The position numbers were made by a program, and so were the translations under genes. Shown in pieces: positions 1 to 11,103 of a stretch of 64,000 nucleotides of DNA; the first letter of the stretch is position 1; every line of letters starts with the position of its first letter. The DNA is from Hybos culiciformis (lineage: Eukaryota; Arthropoda; Insecta; Diptera; Hybotidae). The notes under the pieces were generated by a model. It worked only from the letters and a program-made list of their open reading frames with translations, was not told where the DNA came from and did no database searches. The DNA lies in contig OZ023273.1 in NCBI GenBank assembly GCA_964007475.1, forward strand, positions 79,237,830 to 79,301,829. Reading direction: 5' to 3'.

Positions 1-1
1 T

Positions 2-1082
2 CATGATAAACTACACAAAGTTGGACCAATATTAGATTTTCTAAATACTAATATTGTACTCCGTCATCATATCTGGCTGTAGATGAATCTATGATCCCCT
101 TCAAAGGAAGGTCAAGTTTGAAGCAATATATGCCAATGAAACCTATAAAGCGGTGTTATAAAGTATGGTGTCTTGCTGACTCAAAAACTGGTTATGTTTT
201 GAATTTTTCTATTTACACTAGTAAAACTTTGGTACCATTAAAAATGTCCCTTGGTGAAAGAGTAGTACTTGATTTAACAAGAAATACAGGAAGTATTGTT
301 GCTTTCGACAATTTTTTCACTAGAACAAGCCTTATGGAAAAATTAGCTGAAAAAGGAATATTTTCATGTGGTACAGTAAGATCAACCAGTAGAGATTTAC
401 CAGCATTTATGAAAAAAGATCCTAAGGTTGAAAAAACATTATCGCGAGGAAATTATTTGTATGAAACGAAAGGTAAGGTAGCTGCTACTAAGTGGATGGA
501 TAATAAGGCTGTTGGTTTGCTGTCCACTGTACATAATCCTCTAGATCTTGCAACAGTTACCCGAAGAAATAAAGATGGTTCTAAAACAGAAGTTTCATGT
601 CCAAAAGTTGTCAAAATATATAACGAAATAATGGGTGCAGTGGATAGGTTTGACCAATTTCGAGAGAGGTATGCAATTGGTAGAAGGTCGGTAAAATGGT
701 GGCATCGAATATTGTACTATCTTATTGATTTAGCTATTGTGAAAAGCTTCATAATGTGCAAGCATTCGAAAAGAGCTACAAATATAAGGTTTGACCAATT
801 ATCATTTCGATTACGATTGGCCAAACAGCTTATTGGTGGTATAGTAGTCGAAAACGACGAGGTCGTCCAGCCATTAATTATTTAAAGCACATGCCTGTTC
901 CAGTTCCGGACGACGTAAGAATGGCAGAAGTTGGTAATCACATGCCACTTCAAAATAAAAATTATCGGAGATGTAAATGATGTAGTACAAAATATGCAGA
1001 AAAAAGGACACGATATATTTGTACATCATGCGATGTACCATTATGTATAAATCCTTGCTTTCCAAAGTTTCACGGAAAGTAA
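2..1082 (+). pseudogene. piggyBac-like transposase, broken, 5' end outside window
   Basis: This is the C-terminal two thirds of a DDE_Tnp_1_7 (piggyBac) transposase, which cuts and pastes DNA at TTAA. The main open frame is 52-885. It shows VDESMIPFKG around 79-108 (first catalytic Asp), VAFDNFF near 300 (second Asp), a KWMDNK block near 493, and MGAVDRFDQF near 631. Upstream residues (2-58, reading HDKLHKVGP) lie in another frame, so there is a frameshift near 45-60. A second frameshift near 840-846 moves the end of the protein into frame 3. There the Cys-rich C-terminal domain (CSTK..YICTSCDVPLCINPC..FH) is interrupted by a TGA at 978 and ends at 1080-1082. With two frameshifts and one nonsense codon it cannot make active transposase. 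The family assignment is certain. Confidence 0.93.
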
Positions 1083-1198
1083 AACACTAATGTTATATTA
1101 TAAGAAATGTTTAATTTTGTTATTTTTTACTAATAAATGAATTTATTTGAAGTATTACAATACATAATTGTTATATTTTTTAGTGAATCACTAAGGCC

Positions 1199-1348
1199 GT
1201 GGGATATATTTATCCCACCTCAAGTATCTCATAACCACAACACATTTTCATAATTTTTTTTTATATAAAATTAGTCAATATTATTCAAAAAAATAACCAC
1301 TCTAAAACATTTCATTTTCCTACTGGATTTAATTCGCCTGGGAAAGGG
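1199..1348 (+). mobile_element. piggyBac right end: subterminal hairpin and terminal repeat
   Basis: An 8-bp stem (GTGGGATA / TATCCCAC, 1199-1218) lies in the 3' untranslated part. The element appears to end with GGGAAAGGG at 1340-1348, immediately followed by TTAA at 1349-1352. A GGG end next to TTAA is the expected piggyBac terminus. The left end is outside the window, so the terminal repeat and target duplication cannot be confirmed. Confidence 0.65.
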
Positions 1349-1353
1349 TTAAG

Positions 1354-1554
1354 GAACAAAGTAAATTAGCTGCAGAAGAATTAACATTAAAAGGAATAAA
1401 GAAATTGAAATCTCTACAAAATGGATCCGGTAAATCAAATATAAAGAAACTTAAAATTTTAAAGCAAACTCAGTTACCTATTGGAATCAAGCGCAAAAGC
1501 ATCGTAAATCGAAGCCAAAAAAAGAAAAACAAGAAATCAAGTGATATATTTTGA
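1354..1554 (+). pseudogene. C-terminal part of a Lys-rich Polinton protein
   Basis: A frame runs open from the piggyBac boundary to TGA at 1552-1554. It encodes about 66 residues, very rich in Lys, with LPIGIKRKS and a KKKNKKSSDIF tail. It sits directly upstream of the capsid gene, with the stop 8 bases before that ATG, so it was probably the preceding gene of the same Polinton. Its start was cut off at the TTAA where the piggyBac lies. A basic capsid-associated or DNA-binding role is only inference. I do not recognise the family. Confidence 0.5.
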
Positions 1555-1562
1555 AATTAAAA

Positions 1563-2842
1563 ATGGAATGTATGAAATCAGAGCTAGATCTATTTGAGAC
1601 ACAACCAGTACAGTCAAACGTTTTGCGAACTGAAGAAGTAGCTTATAACCCAATATCATCTCTAAATAATGCCACTACAATAGAATTCTTATCGCTTGGT
1701 AATGGAGAGACCTATAGAGACTTATCAACCGTTTATTTGCGCCTCATTGTTCAACTTAAAGGTAAAGGAGATGCACAACTAGCAGATAATAAAGTTGGCG
1801 TAGTTAACAATTTAATGCATTCATTATTTCGAAATTGTACAGTTTATTTAAATAATACACCCATTTCACAATCTGATAATAATTATCATTATCGGGCTTA
1901 CATTGAAAAATTATTAAACTATGGAAATGATGCTGTATCAACTCATTTAGAAACAACCGGTTGGATTTTAGATTCTGGTAAAATAGACTATACAGTTGAA
2001 AAAGAAAATCCTGGTTTAGACAAGCGAAAAAATTTATTTAAAAAAAGTCAACAAGTAGAATTGATTAGAAAATTGCATGCTGATATGTTCAATCAACCTA
2101 AGCTTTTACTTAATAATGTTGATTTGAAAGTTGTTTTACATCTGGAGAAGACACCGTTTTATATTATGGAAAGTACTGGAGATTCGTATGTTAAAATATT
2201 AGAAGCCACAATGTATGTTAATCATGTTACAATCAACCCAGGAATTTTTTTAGCTCATCATAAAATCTTGCAGTCACGGAACGCAGTGTATCCCTATAAA
2301 CGTGTTGAAATAAAAACATTTACATTATATCCGGGAAACTATTCTCTATTATTAGATAATGTGGTAATAGGTCAGCTTCTAAATCTTTTAATTTTTTCAA
2401 TGGTGACTAATGAAGCATACAGTGGTTCAAAATCAAAAAATCCATTCAATTTTCAACATTTTCATCTACAAAGATTTAATTTGTGTGTAAATGGGTCTCA
2501 AGTACCAAATCAACCTATAGAATTTAATTTTACCAATGGAGAAAGAGCTGACTGACAAGAGGATATAACACATTGTTTAAAGGAACAGGAATACACTATT
2601 ACGATAAAGGTCATCAAATATCAAAGGAGTTATTTGATAATGGTTATTTTTTACTTGCCTTCGATTTAACAGCTGATGGGTCGTACAACTCTTCTTGTGC
2701 TAATTTGCTTAATCAGGGAACTATTAGAATTGAAGGAAAATTTAGTAAGGCATTAACAGAAGCAATTACTTGTATAGTTTATTGCGAATTTGATTCGAAT
2801 ATATTCATTGACAAAAATCGAAATATTGCACAATCACTCTAA
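1563..2842 (+). pseudogene. Polinton/Maverick major capsid protein (double jelly-roll, F54H12.2-like)
   Basis: I place the start at ATG 1563 (MECMKSELDLF). The TTG at 1551 would overlap the previous gene's stop. The protein carries the signatures of the Polinton capsid family annotated in animals as F54H12.2-like: KSELDLF near the N terminus, YHYRAYIEKLLNYG (about residues 103-116), KLHADMFNQPKLLLNNVDLKV, and NPFNFQHFHL in the second jelly-roll. A frameshift lies between 2543 and 2555. The last ~95 residues (RGYNTLFKGTG to DKNRNIAQSL) continue in frame 2 to TAA 2840-2842. Total length of about 425 residues suits the family. It would form the icosahedral shell of a Polinton-type particle. The single frameshift makes this copy non-functional unless it is an assembly error. 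Confidence 0.85.
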
Positions 2843-3339
2843 ATGGACACTCAGCAACTTAAATTAGCTTTAATGTGTAATAATTATACAAAAAGAAATT
2901 TTGTTGGTGTTTTCGCTTGTGATAAACTACCAGAAAAAGTAAAAAACCTTCATTTTTAATAGCTAACACTGATCCAAACGGATCTAAAGGACAACATTGG
3001 GTAGCATTTTATGTATCCAGAAATGGAAAAGCAGAATATTTTGACTCTTTCGGTGCTTATCCAACGAACCCCTATTTTTTAACATTTTTAAAAAATAATT
3101 GTAATAGCTTTGAAAGCAATAATACAACAATACAAGGATTTTCATCAACTTATTGCGGTGAATATTCTGGATTGTATTTATATTATAAATCAATTGGCAA
3201 AACATTAAAATATTTTTGTAAACTATTTAATAAAAACTACACTGGAAATGATGTTAAAGTTAAAAAATTATTTAAAAACATTTTTTGCTCTAAAAACCTG
3301 AAATGTAGTAAAAATTGTCAATCTATTTTTAAGAAATAA
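2843..3339 (+). pseudogene. Polinton adenain-like cysteine protease
   Basis: The ATG at 2843 directly follows the capsid stop. The first 38 residues (MDTQQLKLALMCNNY to VKNLHF) are in frame 2. After a one-base slip in the A6 run at 2941-2946, the protein continues in frame 1 as PSFLIANTDPNG to NCQSIFKK and ends at TAA 3337-3339. Visible catalytic elements of the adenovirus-type (C5/C48-like) fold are GQHWVAFYV (His), EYFDSFG (Asp) and a Gln-containing QGFSSTYCGEYSG block (Cys). Length of about 165 residues is normal for Polinton PRO, which matures capsid proteins. Capsid and protease side by side support a Polinton origin. The slip in the A-run disables this copy. Confidence 0.85.
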
Positions 3340-3389
3340 AAAAAATTTTAAAGTCAAATTATTGCTTTATTATTTTTTATTTTTTATTT

Positions 3390-3785
3390 TTACAGCGGAA
3401 TATTATTTTTATTTAAATTCAAGAATTGCCATGTTTCGACGACTTCATCACGACCTTTGTAAATCAAGTCATATTTCTTGCTGTTTAATTCGGCAAGTGC
3501 TCCTTAATTTGAACACATTTGCTCAATCTCTCTGGTAAGAACACCCAAAAACTATTAGCACCATCCTGTAGATTAACAGTAAGCTGGACTCCGTATTGTG
3601 TATCTTTGAGAACAAATTCATTTACGTCATATGGACTGTTAATTATCAAATCATTGATGTTTTTGTAGGAATCAGTTTCTCCACCAGCTACAGCTTTAAA
3701 CAAATCAATAAATGACTGCAAGAAAAGATAAATTAAAAAATTATGAATACAAAGATATAATAACATAAATGTTACGACTTACCAT
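3390..3785 (-). CDS. Spliced small gene beside the Polinton genes, function unknown
   Basis: Exon 1 on the minus strand supplies only the ATG (3785-3783), followed by a GTAAGT donor. The intron is 3782-3716 (67 bp, acceptor TTTTCTTGCAG) and exon 2 starts at 3715. The spliced protein begins MSFIDLFKAVAGGE and contains YGVQLTVNLQD and FWVFLPERLSK. The first frame stops at 3485-3487. The next ~34 residues (KKYDLIYKGRDEVVETW, ending at 3390) read on in a shifted frame, so there is probably a one-base frameshift near 3487. I recall similar small proteins (VFLPxR, LVYKGRD) beside Polinton-like genes in insects but know no function. A TATA box lies upstream at 3871-3880. It is opposite in direction to the capsid and protease genes. 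Confidence 0.6.
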
Positions 3786-3870
3786 TTTATTCAAAATATG
3801 TGTCGTCTGCTAGTAACTTTTGATAAACAAAGTTGAAAATAGAATAGTTTTGAAAATCAAATCGAATAGC

Positions 3871-3880
3871 CTTTATATAC
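3871..3880 (-). promoter_or_regulatory. TATA box for the spliced gene at 3390-3785
   Basis: The minus strand reads GTATATAAAG about 85 bases upstream of the ATG. This would place transcription start near 3845 and give a leader of roughly 60 bases. Matching TATA, leader, ATG and donor are what make the gene model credible. Function is inferred from position only. Confidence 0.5.
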
Positions 3881-4149
3881 AATTTTTCTCTCTTTCACAA
3901 AAGTTTATAATTATATTTTCTCGATTTTCGATTTTATCAAATTCAATGTTTATGCAAATGATTTTTGATTAATAACACAGCTGCACTAAAAATCTCAAAT
4001 TACTCGATTTTTGCATGATTATGCAAATAATTTTTGAATAATAACACACCTGCACTAAAAATCTCAAATTACATATAATAATTACACAATTTCATGATAA
4101 TACATTTACTTAGGGTTTTTCAAAAGTTGCTATTTTTTCGACAACTTCT

Positions 4150-4265
4150 ATACTTTTTTTTTTTTTAAATTATAAAAATCTTCGAGATTTCCCATACACT
4201 TTGTATAGTATTTTTATAAATATTATCCTATATTTTTTTTTTCAAAGGTGCCTTATTTTAAGGGA
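4150..4265. repeat. Diverged single copy of the ~90-bp repeat found at 5400-5642
   Basis: The stretch TATAAAAATCTTCGAGATTT followed by CCCATACACTTTGTATAGTA recurs, slightly changed, in the tandem repeats at 5400-5642. The two sites bracket the zinc-finger gene. They could be subterminal repeats of one element. Confidence 0.45.
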
Positions 4266-4451
4266 AACTCCTATAAAAATGAGAAATAATCTACATAAAA
4301 AAATATTTATTATTTAAATAACTATTTCACTTTATTGAAATGAAAATTTTGTAAATTTTAAAATATAATTTGCATATAAAATTAAAATATTTTTACATTA
4401 AATGTTGTCTAAAAAATTTCCCATCTCCATCCAAAATAAATTGCTGTTGCC

Positions 4452-5097
4452 TCAGTTAACCAGATCTTGCGTTAAAATGTTGTTAATTGATATATCTTCT
4501 TCCTGATGGTCGCTGATGATCGTATCTGCAGAAGCTGGTCTATCCAGAAAATCTTGTGAATGCTGCCAGAATGGCCAAAATAAATTGTTGTTGTCTATAT
4601 CTTCTTCCTGATGGTCGCTGATGATCGTATCTGCAGAAGCTGGACTATCCAGAAAATCTTGTGAATGCTGCCAGAATGGTGATGTTTTTTGACTTTCGTG
4701 TTCAAAATTTTTCAAAAACAAGTCGTTAAACTCGTCATCTAGAAGAGCATTTAATTTTGCAGAACTGTGACTTTCTGGAATCTCTTTTGATGAACCAATA
4801 TGATGATCATCTTTTAGATCATCGTTGTAATCCACTAAAAAGAAATCATCACATCCATCATCTAAAAGAGTAGTCAAATCTGGTGAAGCTGGTCTAATTA
4901 AAAGATTCTCTAGAAAAAAATATAAAATTTTATTAATAATTTATGTATTATTGCTGAAATATTTAGAATTTACCTATAATCTGTACATTTTTTTTAATCC
5001 AGCATACATTTTTAAGATGAACTCTCAAAGTCTTACTATTTTTAAACAATCTACCACATTTGTGACATAATTTTAAATTTTTTTGAATAGATGACAT
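4452..5097 (-). CDS. Two-exon C2HC zinc-finger protein with duplicated acidic tail
   Basis: Exon 1 is 5097-4974 (MSSIQKNLKLCHKCGRLF...), with donor GTAAAT at 4973. The intron runs to a CTAG acceptor at 4910 and exon 2 is 4909-4452, ending at TGA. The phases fit exactly, giving about 193 residues. Residues ~11-33 form one finger-like motif, C-x2-C-x12-H-x4-C. The rest is acidic. Two near-identical 35-residue blocks (each with FWQHSQDFLD, ADTIISDHQEEDI) match a 105-bp direct duplication (copies from about 4496 and 4601). No frameshift or stop is visible. Proximity to Polinton genes suggests it may be an accessory gene of that element, perhaps regulatory. This is inference. I do not recognise a named family. 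Confidence 0.6.
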
Positions 5098-5396
5098 GCT
5101 TAGAAGTTAATGGTTTTAAGTCTCAAGCCAATAAACTTATTCCCATATTATTTTGAATTTTCGCAAATAAATTTGTAATTGGAGCTTAGCTTTAATAAAA
5201 ATATTAAAATATAATTTTTTTACTCAAATTAGTTTTCCCATAATGATTTGTATTTACAAAAATAATAAGTATTTGAACTTTGTGAATGGATAGAATTTCT
5301 TTTTCGACAATAACTTGTAATTGCAACTTGCAAGTATGACAATTGCTTATCATGTTTATTACAATATATTTGTTTTTGTAATTGAAGTTTAGTTTT
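5098..5396. other. AT-rich spacer upstream of the zinc-finger gene
   Basis: No coding or repeat structure is recognisable here. It would hold the promoter of the minus-strand zinc-finger gene, but no clear TATA box stands out from the AT-rich background. Confidence 0.4.
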
Positions 5397-5642
5397 ATAA
5401 AAATCTTTCTAGATTTCCCATATATTTTGTATAGTAACCTCTATTTTTGGTAGCCACTTTTTGGGAGCCCCCATGGGGGGTTACCTTTTTATAAAAACCT
5501 TCTAGATTTCCCATACATTTTGTATAGTAACCACTTTGGTAGCCACTTTTTTGGGAGCCCCCATGGGGGTTACCTTTTTATAAAAATCTTCTAGATTTCC
5601 CATACATTTTGTATAGTAAATCCCATTTTTGGTAGCCACTTT
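5397..5642. repeat. Three tandem ~90-bp repeats with CCCCCATGGGGG core
   Basis: Each unit runs TTATAAAAA-CTTCTAGATTTCCCATA-TTTTGTATAGTAA, then TTTGGTAGCCACTTTTTGGG, then AGCCCCCATGGGGGTTACC. Three units are seen, the last lacking the palindromic AGCCCCCATGGGGG part. They end where the pentamer satellite begins. They may be the inner part of a Polinton terminal repeat, but that is a guess. Confidence 0.75.
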
Positions 5643-5671
5643 TGATACAGAACATACATATTTATACTACT

Positions 5672-8600
5672 ACGATATGATATGATATGATATGATATGA
5701 TACGATATGATATGATATGATATGATATGATATGATATGATATGATATGATATGATATGATATGATATGATATGATATGATATGATATGATATGATATGA
5801 TATGATATGATATGATATGATATGATATGATATGGTATGATCTAATATGATATGATATGATATGATATGATATGATATGATATGATATGATATGATATGA
5901 TATGATATGATATGATATGATATGATATGATATGATATGATATGATATGATATGATATGATATGATATGATATGATATGATATGATATGATATGATATGA
6001 TATGATATGATATGATATGATATGATATGATATGATATGATATGATATGATATGATATGATATGATATGATATGATATGATATGATATGATATGATATGA
6101 TATGATATGATATGATATGATATGATATGATATGATATGATATGATATGATATGATATGATATGATATGATATGATATGATATGATATGATATGATATGA
6201 TATGATATGATATGATATGATATGATATGATATGATATGATATGATATGATATGATATGATATGATATGATATGATATGATATGATATGATATGATATGA
6301 TATGATAGGATATGATATGACATGATATGATATGATATGATATGATATGATATGATATGATATGATATGATATGATATGATATGATATGATATGATATGA
6401 TATGATATGATATGATATGATATGATATGATATGATATGATATGATATGATATGATATGATATGATATGATATGATATGATATGATATGATATGATATGA
6501 TATGATATGATATGATATGATATGATATGATATGATATGATATGATATGATATGATATGATATGATATGATATGATATGATATGATATGATATGATATGA
6601 TATGATATGATATGATATGATATGATATGATATGATATGATATGATATGATATGATATGATATGATATGATATGATATGATATGATATGATATGATATGA
6701 TATGATATGATATGATATGATATGATATGATATGATATGATATGATATGATATGATATGATATGATATGATATGATATGATATGATATGATATGATATGA
6801 TATGATATGATATGATATGATATGATATGATATGATATGATATGATATGATATGATATGATATGATATGATATGATATGATATGATATGATATGATATGA
6901 TATGATATGATATGATATGATATGATATGATATGATATGATATGATATGATATGATATGATATGATATGATATGATATGATATGATATGATATGATATGA
7001 TATGATATGATATGATATGATATGATATGATATGATATGATATGATATGATATGATATGATATGATATGATATGATATGATATGATATGATATGATATGA
7101 TATGATATGATATGATATGATATGATATGATATGATATGATATGATATGATATGATATGATATGATATGATATGATATGATATGATATGATATGATATGA
7201 TATGATATGATATGATATGATATGATATGATATGATATGATATGATATGATATGATATGATATGATATGATATGATATGATATGATATGATATGATATGA
7301 TATGATATGATATGATATGATATGATATGATATGATATGATATGATATGATATGATATGATATGATATGATATGATATGATATGATATGATATGATATGA
7401 TATGATATGATATGATATGATATGATATGATATGATATGATATGATATGATATGATATGATATGATATGATATGATATGATATGATATGATATGATATGA
7501 TATGATATGATATGATATGATATGATATGATATGATATGATATGATATGATATGATATGATATGATATGATATGATATGATATGATATGATATGATATGA
7601 TATGATATGATATGATATGATATGATATGATATGATATGATATGATATGATATGATATGATATGATATGATATGATATGATATGATATGATATGATATGA
7701 TATGATATGATATGATATGATATGATATGATATGATATGATATGATATGATATGATATGATATGATATGATATGATATGATATGATATGATATGATATGA
7801 TATGATATGATATGATATGATATGATATGATATGATATGATATGATATGATATGATATGATATGATATGATATGATATGATATGATATGATATGATATGA
7901 TATGATATGATATGATATGATATGATATGATATGATATGATATGATATGATATGATATGATATGATATGATATGATATGATATGATATGATATGATATGA
8001 TATGATATGATATGATATGATATGATATGATAGATATGATATGATATGATATGATATGATATGATATGATATGATATGATATGATATGATATGATATGAT
8101 ATGATATGATATGATATGATATGATATGATATGATATGATATGATATGATATGATATGATATGATATGATATGATATGATATGATATGATATGATATGAT
8201 ATGATATGATATGATATGATATGATATGATATGATATGATATGATATGATATGATATGATATGATATGATATGATATGATATGATATGATATGATATGAT
8301 ATGATATGATATGATATGATATGATATGATATGATATGATATGATATGATATGATATGATATGATATGATATGATATGATATGATATGATATGATATGAT
8401 ATGATATGATATGATATGATATGATATGATATGATATGATATGATATGATATGATATGATATGATATGATATGATATGATATGATATGATATGATATGAT
8501 ATGATATGATATGATATGATATGATATGATATGATATGATATGATATGATATGATATGATATGATATGATATGATATGATATGATATGATATGATATGAT

Positions 8601-9083
8601 ATGATATGATATGATATGATATGATATGATATGATATGATATGATATGATATGATATGATATGATATGATATGATATGATATGATATGATATGATATATG
8701 ATATGATATGATATGATATGATATGATATGATATGATATGATATGATATGATATGATATGATATGATATGATATGATATGATATGATATGATATGATATG
8801 ATATGATATGATATATGATATGATATGATATGATATGATATGATATGATATGATATGATATGATATGATATGATATGATATGATATGATATGATATGATA
8901 TGATATGATATGATATTGATATGATATGATATGATATGATATGATATGATATGATATGATATGATATGATATGATATGATATGATATGATATGATATGAT
9001 ATGATATGATATGATATGATATGATATGATATGATATGATATGATATGATATGATATGATATGATATGATATGATATGATATG
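5672..9083. repeat. Giant pentanucleotide satellite (TATGA)n, ~680 copies
   Basis: About 3.4 kb of a 5-bp unit. Variants cluster near the ends: TACGA near 5701, a GGTATGATCTAA patch at 5833-5845, AGGA/CATGA near 6307-6321, and phase breaks near 8031, 8695, 8811 and 8916. From about 6325 to 8030 the array is perfect. On the minus strand all three frames stay open because 15 bp encode a repeating Ser-Tyr-His-Ile-Ile. These long open frames are not genes. Confidence 0.98.
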
Positions 9084-9330
9084 TCAAATGTCAGATTGTC
9101 AAATGTCATATTGTCAAATGTCAGATTGTCAAATGTCAGATTGTCAAATGTCAGATTGTCAAATGTCAGATTGTCAAATGTCATATTGTCAAATGTCAGA
9201 TTGTCAAATGTCAGATTGTTAAATGTCAGATTGTCAAATGTCAGATTGTCAAATGTCAGATTGTCAAATGTAAGATTGTCAAATGTCCTTGGGCAAATGT
9301 CAGATTGGCAAATGTCATTTGGCCAACTGT
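9084..9330. repeat. 15-bp minisatellite (TCAAATGTCAGATTG)n
   Basis: About 14-16 copies abut the pentamer array, with variants at the third and last positions and decay after 9280. The unit is three times the pentamer length and shares its ATGTCA-like core, so it may have grown from an early variant of the pentamer array. Confidence 0.93.
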
Positions 9331-9654
9331 CCGGGAATCTTGTAAAGAGACCAGATATTTTTTATTGGAATGCGGTTTCACATGAAAATTTTTAAAACAC
9401 ATTAGCGGACAGAATTTTCTTAAATTATTAATTCATGTCTATTTATTACTATATTAAAATTGTAAATTAATGAAACAAAATATTTGTATTAATTTTTCCG
9501 TAAAAAAAACCTTAATGCATAACAAACTAACAAAATTCCATAACAAAAATCTAAAAAATAAAAATCTTATTTTCAATAAAATAAAATTTGAAAATAAAAA
9601 AAAATTATTCAAAATTTATATTTTTAATTTTTAACAAAATAATTTCTATCTAAT

Positions 9655-9985
9655 AAAATAACAAAGAAAAAATTTCTGAAATGTAAATAAACAACCAAAT
9701 TGACAACTTGAATTAAAATTTAAATCAACGCCAACTCTAAATTGCCAATAAAAAATCGCAAAATGATGCGAAGATGTTGCTATAAATAAATAAGATACAT
9801 TTCGTGAATTCAGCAACATACATGAATTACTTGAACAAAAGAGTCAATTGCAGTGGGACCTCCGACCTGGGATTAAAATCCAGGGATTGGAGCATGTGAA
9901 GTGGACCCTAGGCCAACCTTGTGCAAAGTGGCATCAATGCGAATTCACCTGAAGGCAGTCAAGGTGTCCATGCATTTTCTGGTAA
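9655..9985 (+). repeat. Dispersed repeat copy 1 (paired with 13195-13540)
   Basis: About 330 bp matching 13195-13540 in direct orientation. It includes CAACGCCAACTCTAAATTGC, GATGCGAAGATGTTGC, CAGCAACATACATGAATTAC and the start of the tandem unit. No coding potential is seen. It is probably a non-autonomous element head with a satellite tail. Confidence 0.75.
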
Positions 9986-10500
9986 TTTCTAATTTTTTTT
10001 TTAATAAAATGGTCATTTTGAATATCCTCGACGGCACCGAATTAAATTCCGATGGTTGGAGAATGTGGAAGGGACTTTAGGCCAAGGTTGTACCAAGTGG
10101 CATGGATGCCAATAGACTGGAAGGGTTCGAACAGTTAAGGTTTCCATGCATTTTCTGGTAATTTCTAATTTTTTTTTTAATAAAATGGTCATTTTGAATA
10201 TCCCGACGGCACCGAATTAAATTCCGATGGTTGGAGAATGTGGAAGGGACCTTAGGCCAAGCTTCTACCAAGTGGCATGGATGCCAATAGACTGGAAGGG
10301 TTGGAACAGTCAAGATGCATTTTCTGGTAATTTCTAATTTTTTTTTTAATAAAATGGTCATTTTGAATATCCCCGACGGCACCGAATTAAATTCCGATGG
10401 TTGGAGAATATGAAGTGGACCCTAGTTCAATCTTGTGCAAAGTGGTATCAATGTGAATTCACGGGAAGGGTGAGAATTGAAGGTTGCTTTTAAATCTATC
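9850..10500 (+). repeat. Tandem array of ~170-176-bp units
   Basis: Units contain AATAAAATGGTCATTTTGAA, GACGGCACCGAATTAAATTC, GGTTGGAGAATGTG, CCTAGGCCAA and GTGGCAT-AATG. The GGTAATTTCTAATTTT marker occurs at 9981, 10157 and 10326 (periods 176 and 169). First and last units are more diverged. No genes are present. Confidence 0.85.
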
Positions 10501-11094
10501 TACCATCATTTTAATTTTCATATGAATGCATATGCATAAAAATTTTAATAAAATTTAAAATTATATAAATTTTACAAGAAAATAATTTCGACCCTTCTCA
10601 GGTTGAAAGAACTATGGAGTCCAAATTCTGAAAATATTATGATTGAATAACTTCAAATATTTTTTTTTTATAAAATTTAATTTTTACTTGACCAAAAATA
10701 AGTCATCACGAAATCTCATAAACCTAAAAATTAGTAATGCTTTATTAACTTAAAGCATGCGTTTAAAAAATTAATATCTATTAGAAAACATTTTACTTCT
10801 GAAATATTAGCTTTCAAGTTCTGTAACATCTTTTCCATAAAACAATAATAAAAGAAAATATTGCAATAAATTGTAATCGTGAGATAATTCGTAAATTACC
10901 TGTTTAGGACTTAGGTATCTACCAAAAATTAAAACTAAACAATATTAAAAAATAAAAAATTTATATATTTTAAACTAAAACATATTTTTGGTTTTATTTT
11001 TTATTTTTCATGATAAATAGCGAACCCCATTAATACATAAATATCGTGAATAAATTTACTTAAATCACCCTTTGGGTATGTTTTTAAATTATTA
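10501..11094. other. AT-rich stretch without recognisable features
   Basis: Only short accidental frames and A/T runs are present. On the minus strand this is the DNA beyond the 3' end of the ALG13-like pseudogene, once the foldback insertion is removed. Confidence 0.4.
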
Positions 11095-11103
11095 AAATTT
11101 TAT

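Noticed and set aside
874..1065. Minus-strand 63-codon frame
   Set aside because: It is antisense to the Cys-rich end of the piggyBac transposase.
1551..1562. TTG at 1551 as capsid start
   Set aside because: The ATG at 1563 gives the family's usual start just before KSELDLF and avoids overlap with the upstream stop.
5591..9184. Very long minus-strand open frames (up to 1,197 codons) of Ser-Tyr-His-Ile-Ile repeats
   Set aside because: They are a consequence of the pentamer satellite, whose complement has no stop in any frame. No start context, composition or family supports a protein.
9081..9395. Plus-strand 104-codon frame of Leu-Ser-Asn-Val-Arg repeats
   Set aside because: It is the 15-bp minisatellite read as codons.
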